From NCBI RefSeq assembly GCF_000152905.1, contig NZ_CH672416.1:31398-95397 (forward strand): a stretch of DNA of 64,000 bases. The letters run 5' to 3'. Source of the DNA: Nitrobacter sp. Nb-311A. GTDB taxonomy: Bacteria > Pseudomonadota > Alphaproteobacteria > Rhizobiales > Xanthobacteraceae. Below the pieces are notes generated by a model, which had not been told where the DNA came from, did no database searches, and saw only the letters and a program-made list of their open reading frames with translations. A program made the position numbers and the translations under genes. This document shows, one piece after another, positions 1 to 6,968 of the stretch; position 1 is the first letter of the stretch; each line of letters starts with the position of its first letter.

Positions 1-981
1 GCGCTGATCCACCGCGGCGCGCGAGGCACGCACGGTTTCCAGCCGGGTCAGGCCGATGTCCGGCTCATAACGCGGCACCCGCGCCATGCCGGAATCCACC
101 ACGATGCGGACACCCTCAATCGTGAGCGAGGTCTCCGCGATCGAAGTCGCCAGCACCACCTTGCGCTGGCCTTTCGGGGCCGGCGCGATGGCGCGATCCT
201 GCACCGCCGCCTCGAGCGCGCCGAACAGCGGCACGATCTCGATCGACGCATCATGGATTCTTTCGGCGAGCATATTCTGGGTGCGGCGGATTTCGGACGC
301 TCCCGGCAGGAACGCCAGCACCGAACCGGCCTCCGCGCGCAGCGCCATGGCGATCGCGTCGGCCATCTGCCGCTCTATCGGAGAATCGGGTTTGCGGCCG
401 AGATACCGCGTCTCGACCGGGAAGGCGCGGCCCTCGCTTTCGATCACCGGCGCATCATCAAGCAGCTTCGCCACCCGCGCGCCGTCGATGGTCGCGGACA
501 TCACCAGGATGCGCAGATCCTCCCGCAAGCCGCTCTGCACGTCGCGCGCCAGGGCAAGCCCGAGGTCCGCATCGAGCGAACGCTCATGAAACTCGTCGAA
601 CAGAATCGCGGCGACGCCGTTCAGTTCGGGATCATCGAGGATCCGCCGCGAGAAAATGCCTTCGGTGACGACCTCGATGCGCGTCTTGCGCGAGACCTTG
701 GAGCCGAAGCGCACGCGATAGCCCACGGTCTCGCCGACGCGCTCGCCCAGCGTCCGCGCCATCCGTTCCGCGCTGGCGCGCGCCGCGATCCGGCGCGGCT
801 CCAAGACCAGGATCTTCCTGCCGGCGATCCAGGGCGCGTCGAGCAGCGCCAGCGGCACCCGCGTCGTCTTGCCGGCGCCCGGCGGCGCCACCAGCACCGC
901 GGTGTGCTGCGCGGCAAGCGTGCGTCCGAGTTCGCCGAGCACGGCGTCGATCGGAAGCGGGCTGGCAAATGGTTCCGTCAA
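1..981 (-). CDS. hrpB: ATP-dependent helicase HrpB, N-terminal part (runs off the window)
   Basis: DEAH-box RNA helicase. The minus strand reads through without a stop and shows Walker A GAGKTTRVP near residue 40, then ILVLEPRRIAAR, the DEFHERS box, VMSATIDG (motif III) and, at the window edge, LTRLETVRASRAAVDQ, which leads into the QRxGRxGR motif of the HrpB family. Only about 327 of the usual roughly 820 codons are present. I chose the TTG at 981 because it places the PLPIDAVL stretch a few residues from the N-terminus, as in relatives; an in-frame ATG at 1032 would add 17 residues. There is no clear ribosome-binding site for either start. It is divergent from the acyltransferase gene. Confidence 0.9.
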   Translation of the reverse strand, partial: MTEPFASPLPIDAVLGELGRTLAAQHTAVLVAPPGAGKTTRVPLALLDAPWIAGRKILVLEPRRIAARASAERMARTLGERVGETVGYRVRFGSKVSRKTRIEVVTEGIFSRRILDDPELNGVAAILFDEFHERSLDADLGLALARDVQSGLREDLRILVMSATIDGARVAKLLDDAPVIESEGRAFPVETRYLGRKPDSPIERQMADAIAMALRAEAGSVLAFLPGASEIRRTQNMLAERIHDASIEIVPLFGALEAAVQDRAIAPAPKGQRKVVLATSIAETSLTIEGVRIVVDSGMARVPRYEPDIGLTRLETVRASRAAVDQR

Positions 982-1199
982 GGATCGGTCCGGGCGCACG
1001 GCATGGTTAACGGCTATACTGGCCTGCCTCATAGCGCACGGCCCGGACGCGGGCCAAGCCGAAGCCTTTCCGCCTTTGATAAAACGCTATGGCTCCGTCC
1101 GATCACTTTCCGGAAACCCGGCACATTATTTGATTGATAAAACGAGAATGCAACCGATCCTGCTGTAAGCAGGCCCCATCGCGCCGAAAAGAGACACCC

Positions 1200-2249
1200 A
1201 TGACCGGAAACGGCACAGTCCCACAGAAGAACCCACGGGTCGATTGGGTCGACTATGCCAAGGGCATCTGCATCATCATGGTGGTGATGATGCACTCGGT
1301 GCTGGGCGTCGAGGCCGCAGCCGGACAGACCGGCTTCATGCACCATGTGGTCGAATTCGCAAAACCGTTCCGGATGCCGGACTTCTTCCTGCTTTCGGGC
1401 CTGTTCCTGCCGCTCGTCATCAATCGCGACTGGCGCACCTATCTCGACCGCAAGGTGGTGCACTTCGCTTACTTCTATGTGCTGTGGGTCACAATCCAAT
1501 TCGGCTTCAAGGCCCCGGCTTTTGCAGCCGACGTCGGATGGCCCGGCGTCGTCAGGCTCTGGCTGATGTCGTTCATCGACCCGTTCGGCACGCTGTGGTT
1601 CATCTATCTGCTGCCGGTCTTCTTCGTGGTCATCAAGGTCACGCGCCGGATCGCGCCCTGGGCGATCTGGGGCGTTGCGGCGTCGCTCGAGATGGCGCAC
1701 ATCTCCACCGGCTGGACGCTGATCGACGAATTCGCCGCTCGCTTCGTCTACATCTATTCCGGCTACCTGTTCGCAACCTATGTTTTCGCGTGGTCGGACC
1801 GCGCCCGCGCCCATCCGAGGCTGGCGCTGGCGGCGCTGGCGCTGTGGGCTGTCGTCAACGGCGGACTGGTGCATACCGGCATCAGCGAATGGCCGATGGT
1901 CTCGCTCGCGCTCGGTCTCGCCGGCGCCGGCGCCATCATCGCCGTCGGCACGCTGCTGGCGAAAATGCGCTGGCTGGACACCCTGCGCTATTGCGGAGAG
2001 CACTCGATCGTCATCTATCTCGCATTCTTCCTGCCGATGGCAGCCTCGCGCACGATCCTGCTGAAAGCAGGTGTTATCCAGGATGTCGGCCTGGTCTCTC
2101 TGATCGTCACCATCGCCGGCGTGGCCGGCGCGGTGCTGATCTGGTGGGTCTGCCGCAACACGCGGGCGAACTTCCTGTTCGAGCGTCCTGACGCCTTCTG
2201 GATCGCGCCGAAAAAACGCGCCTCCACGGTTCAGGCCGCGGCCGAATAA
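1200..2249 (+). CDS. Acyltransferase 3 family integral membrane protein
   Basis: This protein of 349 residues starts with WVDYAKGICIIMVVMMHS, the first helix of acyltransferase-3 proteins with the conserved His used for O-acyl transfer. About ten hydrophobic helices follow (for example FFLLSGLFLPLVI and LWFIYLLPVFFVVI). The family moves acetyl or succinyl groups onto exported polysaccharides or lipids; the substrate here is unknown. The ATG at 1200 was chosen because GAAAAGAG lies just upstream and the protein then begins shortly before the first helix; a TTG at 1134 would add 22 unlikely residues. It stands alone between hrpB and polA. Confidence 0.85.
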   Translation: MTGNGTVPQKNPRVDWVDYAKGICIIMVVMMHSVLGVEAAAGQTGFMHHVVEFAKPFRMPDFFLLSGLFLPLVINRDWRTYLDRKVVHFAYFYVLWVTIQFGFKAPAFAADVGWPGVVRLWLMSFIDPFGTLWFIYLLPVFFVVIKVTRRIAPWAIWGVAASLEMAHISTGWTLIDEFAARFVYIYSGYLFATYVFAWSDRARAHPRLALAALALWAVVNGGLVHTGISEWPMVSLALGLAGAGAIIAVGTLLAKMRWLDTLRYCGEHSIVIYLAFFLPMAASRTILLKAGVIQDVGLVSLIVTIAGVAGAVLIWWVCRNTRANFLFERPDAFWIAPKKRASTVQAAAE

Positions 2250-2360
2250 TTCGGCTCAGCGGCTGCACACCGGATCAAGGCCAGAAACTCCTCGCGATTT
2301 TGTCGGTCATGGAGACGCCGCGGGGGTGCCATTGGCGGGAAAACGCCTTAAGTTGCGACC

Positions 2361-5300
2361 ATGTCGAAGAAGCCCGCCGCAGCCGAGATCCCGGCCACCG
2401 CCCCCGCAACGATTCCCCCGGTGAAAGCGGCGGGGACCACTATGCAGGGCAAGCACGTCTTTCTCGTCGACGGCTCCTCCTACATCTTCCGCGCCTATCA
2501 TGCGCTGCCGCCGCTGAACCGGAAGTCCGACGGGTTGCAGGTCAACGCAGTGCTCGGCTTCTGCAACATGCTGTGGAAGCTGCTGCGCGACATGCCGAAA
2601 GACGACAGGCCGACGCACCTCGCGATCGTATTCGACAAGTCCGAGGTGACGTTCCGCAACAAGCTCTATCCCGCTTACAAGGCGCACCGGCCGCCCGCAC
2701 CCGACGACCTGATCCCGCAATTTGCGCTGATCCGCGAGGCGGTGAAGGCGTTCGACCTGCCCTGCCTCGAACAGGCCGGCTTCGAGGCCGACGACCTGAT
2801 CGCGACTTACGTGCGGCAAGCGTGCGAGCGCGGCGCGACCGCGACCATCGTCTCTTCCGACAAGGATCTGATGCAGCTCGTCACCGACTGCGTCACCATG
2901 TACGATACCATGAAGGATCGCCGCCTCGGCATCCCCGAGGTGATCGAGAAATTCGGCGTGCCGCCCGACAAGGTCATCGAGGTGCAGGCGTTGGCCGGCG
3001 ACAGCGTCGATAACGTTCCGGGCGTGCCCGGCATCGGCGTCAAGACCGCCGCGCAACTCATCACCGAATACGGCGACCTCGACACGCTGCTGGCGCGCGC
3101 CGCCGAGATCAAGCAGCCGAAGCGACGCGAGGCGTTGATCGAGAACGCCGAGAAAGCGCGCATCTCGCGGCAGCTCGTGCTGCTCGACGACCACGTCGCG
3201 CTCGACGTGCCGCTGGATGACCTCGCGGTGCAGGAGCCCGACGCCCGCAAGCTGATCGCCTTCCTGAAGGCCATGGAATTCACCACGCTGACCAAGCGCG
3301 TCGCCGATTACTCTGAGATCAACGCGGCCGAGATCGAGCCGGATGCGAAAAACGCCAGCAATATGATCGATGCCAAAGCCCTCTCTGCTCCCTCCCCCCT
3401 TGCGGGGGAAGGTCGGGGTGGGGGGGCCATATCAGGCGACCTGTTCGGAAGCAGCGATAACGTCGCGAAAAAAGCGCCGGTCAGCGGGGCAAAGGCGACG
3501 AGCCATACGGAGATCAAAACGCCTGCGGCCCTTGCCGCCGCCCGGCTTGAAGCGGTGCGCGCCTTGCCGGTCCGGCCCGACAGCTACGAAACAATCCGTA
3601 CGCTCGACCGGCTGCGCGACTGGATCGCCCGCATCGATGACAACGGCAGTTTTGCCTTCGAAGCGCTGGCGCCGACCATCGATCCCATGCAGGCTGAACT
3701 GGCGGGCCTCTCGCTGGCGCTCGCGCCGAACGACGCGTGCTACATCCCGCTTGGCCACAAGCAGGCCGGCGACAGCGCCGGGCTATTTGCCGCCGGGCTT
3801 GCGCCCGATCAGATCGCCATTCGCGATGCGCTGGAACTCCTGAAGCCGATTCTTGAATCCGGCGGCCACCTGAAGATCGGCCTCAACATCAAGTTCAGCG
3901 CCGTGCTTCTCGCGCAACATGGCATCGTCATGCAGAATCACGACGACGTCGAGCTGATCTCTTATACGCTCGATGCCGGGCGCGGCTCTCACGATCTCGC
4001 ATCGCTGGCGAAGCGCTGGCTTGGCCACACCACATTGAGCCATGGCGAACTGACCGGCAGCGGCAGGAACAGGCTTGCCGTCGATCAGGTCGCGATCGAC
4101 CGCGCCACGGCTTACGCGGCGGAATATGCAGATATGACCTTGCGGCTGTGGCAGGTGCTGAAGCCGCGGTTGGTCGCCGAGCGCATGAATGCGGTCTACG
4201 AGACGCTGGAGCGGCCGATGACGGCGACGCTGGCGCGGATGGAGCGGCGCGGCATCACCATCGACCGGCAGGTGCTGTCGCGCCTGTCGGGTGAACTCGC
4301 GCAGACCGCGGCCCGGCTGGAAGCCGAAATCCAGCAGCTCGCAGGCGAGCCGATCAATGTCGGCAGCCCGAAGCAGATCGGCGACATCATGTTCGGCAAG
4401 ATGGGCCTGCCGGGCGGCAGCAAGACCAAGACCGGCGCATGGTCGACCTCGGCCCAGGTCCTCGACGAACTCGCCGAGCAGGGTCACGACTTCCCGCGCA
4501 AGATTCTCGACTGGCGTCAGGTTTCGAAACTGAAATCCACCTACACCGACGCGCTGCCGGAATACGTCAATCCGCAGACCCGGCGCGTCCACACGACCTA
4601 TGCGCTCGCCGCCACCACCACGGGCCGATTGTCGTCGAACGAGCCGAACCTGCAGAACATCCCGGTGCGCAACGAGGAGGGACGAAAGATTCGCCGCGCC
4701 TTCATCGCGGCCCCCGGACACAGACTGGTGTCAGCCGACTACTCTCAAATCGAATTGCGGCTGCTCGCGGAGATCGCCGATATCCCGGTGCTGAAACAGG
4801 CGTTCCGCGACGGCCTCGACATCCACGCCATGACCGCGTCGGAAATGTTCGGCGTGCCGGTGCAAGGAATGCCCGGCGAAATCCGCCGCCGGGCCAAGGC
4901 CATCAACTTCGGCATCATTTACGGCATCTCGGCGTTCGGCCTCGCCAACCAGCTCGGCATCCCTCGCGAGGAAGCAGCCGCCTATATCAAAAAGTACTTC
5001 GAACGCTTTCCCGGTATTCGCGCCTACATGGATGCAACCCGCGATTTCTGCCGCGAGCACGGCTATGTCACGACCCTGTTCGGCCGCAAATGCCATTACC
5101 CGGACATCAAGGCGCCGAATCCGTCGCATCGCGCCTTCAACGAGCGCGCCGCGATCAATGCGCGTCTACAGGGATCGGCTGCCGATATCATCCGCCGCGC
5201 CATGGTAAGGATGGATGATGCTCTGGCGGCGAAGAAGCTGTCCGCACGGATGCTGCTGCAGGTCCATGACGAGCTGATTTTTGAAGTACCGGACGAGGAG

Positions 5301-5423
5301 GTCGCGGCGACGCTGCCGGTCGTGCAGCATGTCATGCAGGACGCGCCGTTCCCGGCAGTGTTGCTGTCGGTGCCGTTGCAGGTCGACGCCCGCGCCGCCG
5401 ATAATTGGGACGAGGCGCATTAA
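2361..5423 (+). CDS. polA: DNA polymerase I (proofreading domain apparently inactive)
   Basis: Repair and Okazaki-fragment polymerase of 1020 residues. Domains in order: 5' nuclease (about 30-320, FLVDGSSYIFRAYHALPPL, then GFEADDLIATY and SSDKDLMQLV), a 3'-5' exonuclease-like domain (about 400-620), and the polymerase domain (TGRLSSNEPNLQNIPVR, ADYSQIELR, RRRAKAINFGIIYG, LLQVHDELIFEV), ending NWDEAH. The exonuclease fold is recognisable, but the metal-binding acids are replaced: the DxE motif reads FEALA, the NLKYD motif reads NIKFS and YAAEDAD reads YAAEYAD. It also has about 90 extra residues in the linker between the nuclease domains, including a GC-rich repeat at 3381-3427. A second possible start is ATG 2442. 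Confidence in the gene is very high; loss of proofreading is inferred from motifs. Confidence 0.97.
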   Translation: MSKKPAAAEIPATAPATIPPVKAAGTTMQGKHVFLVDGSSYIFRAYHALPPLNRKSDGLQVNAVLGFCNMLWKLLRDMPKDDRPTHLAIVFDKSEVTFRNKLYPAYKAHRPPAPDDLIPQFALIREAVKAFDLPCLEQAGFEADDLIATYVRQACERGATATIVSSDKDLMQLVTDCVTMYDTMKDRRLGIPEVIEKFGVPPDKVIEVQALAGDSVDNVPGVPGIGVKTAAQLITEYGDLDTLLARAAEIKQPKRREALIENAEKARISRQLVLLDDHVALDVPLDDLAVQEPDARKLIAFLKAMEFTTLTKRVADYSEINAAEIEPDAKNASNMIDAKALSAPSPLAGEGRGGGAISGDLFGSSDNVAKKAPVSGAKATSHTEIKTPAALAAARLEAVRALPVRPDSYETIRTLDRLRDWIARIDDNGSFAFEALAPTIDPMQAELAGLSLALAPNDACYIPLGHKQAGDSAGLFAAGLAPDQIAIRDALELLKPILESGGHLKIGLNIKFSAVLLAQHGIVMQNHDDVELISYTLDAGRGSHDLASLAKRWLGHTTLSHGELTGSGRNRLAVDQVAIDRATAYAAEYADMTLRLWQVLKPRLVAERMNAVYETLERPMTATLARMERRGITIDRQVLSRLSGELAQTAARLEAEIQQLAGEPINVGSPKQIGDIMFGKMGLPGGSKTKTGAWSTSAQVLDELAEQGHDFPRKILDWRQVSKLKSTYTDALPEYVNPQTRRVHTTYALAATTTGRLSSNEPNLQNIPVRNEEGRKIRRAFIAAPGHRLVSADYSQIELRLLAEIADIPVLKQAFRDGLDIHAMTASEMFGVPVQGMPGEIRRRAKAINFGIIYGISAFGLANQLGIPREEAAAYIKKYFERFPGIRAYMDATRDFCREHGYVTTLFGRKCHYPDIKAPNPSHRAFNERAAINARLQGSAADIIRRAMVRMDDALAAKKLSARMLLQVHDELIFEVPDEEVAATLPVVQHVMQDAPFPAVLLSVPLQVDARAADNWDEAH
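3381..3427 (+). repeat. GC-rich palindromic repeat element inserted in frame in polA
   Basis: The stretch has a run of C, a TTGC loop and a run of G (3395-3408), followed by GGTCGGGGTGGGGGG. It is translated as PSPLAGEGRGGG, the signature peptide of the mobile palindromic repeats that are often intergenic in Rhizobiales and sometimes lie inside genes. It falls in the linker between the 5' nuclease and the exonuclease-like domain of PolA, where extra residues are likely to be tolerated. Confidence 0.7.
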
Positions 5424-5606
5424 GGCTATCCCTCAAGGAACACAACAAGAACATCGCGACGGGCGAGACTGATGCTGCCCGCGCCGGCGGAACGTTTAGC
5501 GCGCCGTGACATTAAATCTATTCTGCCGTCCGTGGTGTCCGATTCAACTGCTTGGAATTCGGACTATGTTCTATTCTTTCGATTGAGCGTGGTCTTGTCC
5601 GATAGC

Positions 5607-5634
5607 CGGTTTTCAGTTTTCGGGATCATGCTCT
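5607..5634 (-). repeat. Dispersed intergenic repeat, module A
   Basis: The minus strand reads AGAGCATGATCCCGAAAA followed by CTGAAAACCGG. The same module occurs at 22407-22450 and 58349-58382. It sits between polA and ku, just upstream of the ku start region. Confidence 0.6.
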
Positions 5635-5660
5635 AGGCCTGTCGCGTATGGAGTTCTCCG

Positions 5661-6632
5661 ATGGCCCCGCGTGCGAACTGGAAAGGCTTCCTTCGCCTCT
5701 CCCTCGTGACCTGCCCTGTAGCTCTTTATCCCGCGACGTCGGAGTCCGAGAAGGTCAGCTTCAACCAGATCAATCGCAGGACCGGCCACCGCATCAAGTA
5801 TCAGAAGGTCGATGCCGAAACCGGCGAGGAGGTCGACAACGACGATATCGTCAAGGGATACAAGATCGATACCGATACCTATCTCGAAGTGACGAAGGAC
5901 GAACTCGACAACATCGCGCTGGAGTCCACCCACACCATCGATATCGACCGGTTCGTGCCGCGCGCGGAGATCGACGATCTCTATATCGTCAGGCCGTATT
6001 ATCTGGTGCCGGACGGCAAGGTCGGACATGATGCCTACGCCGTGATCCGCGACACTATCAAGGCGACGGGTAAGGTCGCGCTGGCCCGGGTGGTGCTGAC
6101 CAATCGCGAGCACGTCATTGCGCTTGAAGCGCGCGACAATGGGTTGGTCGGCCTGCTGTTGCGCTACGCTTACGAGGTACGCGAGGCATCCGACTATTTC
6201 GACGGCATCAAGGACGTGAAGATCACCAAGGACATGCTCGATCTCGCCAGGCATATTGTCGAGCAGAAGTCCGGCGGCTTCGAGCCCGCTGCCTTCGAGG
6301 ATCATTATGAAGCAGCGCTGCTGGACCTGATCGAGCAGAAAAAGGCCGGCCATCCGGTCACGAAAGCCAAGGTCAAAACCGAAGGCAATGTCATCAACCT
6401 GATGGATGCCTTGCGGCAGAGCCTGAAGGGCGGCAAGGCCGATCGGAAAGAAACCACCGCTCCTCCCGCGAGGGGCAAGCGGTCAAGGAAGCGCGTCGAG
6501 GGTCAACGCGAAATGCTGTTTCCGATCGAAGGCAAAAAAGCCGCCAAGGAGTCCAAGCGCGAGCCCGCGAAGCGACCGGCCAAGGCGCGCGCCGCAAAAA
6601 AGTCGCCTGCGGCAAAGCGCAAGGCCGGATAA
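5661..6632 (+). CDS. ku: Ku protein, non-homologous end joining
   Basis: Homodimeric DNA-end-binding protein of 323 residues that recruits LigD to double-strand breaks. The start MAPRANWKGFLRLSLVTCPV and the following SFNQINRRTGHRIKYQKVD and ESTHTIDIDRFVP are typical of the bacterial Ku core (residues 1-250). The last 70 residues are a basic Lys/Arg/Ala tail (KRSRKRVEG, then several KR/KK clusters), the C-terminal extension that adds DNA binding in some Ku proteins. It is followed after 12 bases by a small gene and then ligD, all on the same strand. A repeat element lies upstream. Confidence 0.96.
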   Translation: MAPRANWKGFLRLSLVTCPVALYPATSESEKVSFNQINRRTGHRIKYQKVDAETGEEVDNDDIVKGYKIDTDTYLEVTKDELDNIALESTHTIDIDRFVPRAEIDDLYIVRPYYLVPDGKVGHDAYAVIRDTIKATGKVALARVVLTNREHVIALEARDNGLVGLLLRYAYEVREASDYFDGIKDVKITKDMLDLARHIVEQKSGGFEPAAFEDHYEAALLDLIEQKKAGHPVTKAKVKTEGNVINLMDALRQSLKGGKADRKETTAPPARGKRSRKRVEGQREMLFPIEGKKAAKESKREPAKRPAKARAAKKSPAAKRKAG

Positions 6633-6644
6633 CCCGTCGCGGAC

Positions 6645-6833
6645 ATGCGCAAGCTGATCGCCTTCGACGACGAGACCATGACCGCGCTGACGCAACTTGG
6701 CCATGACCGCATGGCGACCCTTCAGGATCTGGCGGATGAGGCGTTCGCCGACCTTCTGAAGAAGCATGGCAGGCCCATCGACCTCAAGGACGCTCTGCGC
6801 AGGAGCGCGGGCGTCAAAAGGAAAAAGTCGTGA
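6645..6833 (+). CDS. Small ribbon-helix-helix-like protein between ku and ligD
   Basis: Protein of 62 residues beginning MRKLIAFDDETMTALTQLG and containing DRMATLQDLADEAFADLLKKHG. The short beta segment followed by two amphipathic helices suggests a ribbon-helix-helix DNA-binding fold. Similar short proteins occur in many Rhizobiales, but I cannot name a characterised member. It starts 12 bases after the ku stop and so is probably co-transcribed with it. A role in regulating the ku-ligD block is only a guess from position. Confidence 0.7.
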   Translation: MRKLIAFDDETMTALTQLGHDRMATLQDLADEAFADLLKKHGRPIDLKDALRRSAGVKRKKS

Positions 6834-6879
6834 TCCGGGGCACTCGCACCCGGACAGGACGTTGCCCGCATGTGATCCT

Positions 6880-6955
6880 TGGAGCCTTTCTTGATTTGAT
6901 TTGACGCGTTTTCTTCACACGAACCGGTTTCCACTTCGCTCGAAAACGCTCTGAT
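6880..6955 (+). repeat. Dispersed intergenic repeat, module B
   Basis: Contains the module core TTGACGCGTTTTCTTCACAC, then GAACCGGTTTCCACTTCGCT and CGAAAACGCTCT. It is the same family as the copies at 22522, 27273, 46155, 48519 and 52743, and it separates the small regulator-like gene from ligD. Confidence 0.75.
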
Positions 6956-6968
6956 TGGAACCAACGCC

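Noticed and set aside
253-1137. Long plus-strand open frame opposite hrpB
   Set aside because: The minus strand encodes clear HrpB motifs through the same bases; the plus frame is His/Arg-rich without any family signature.
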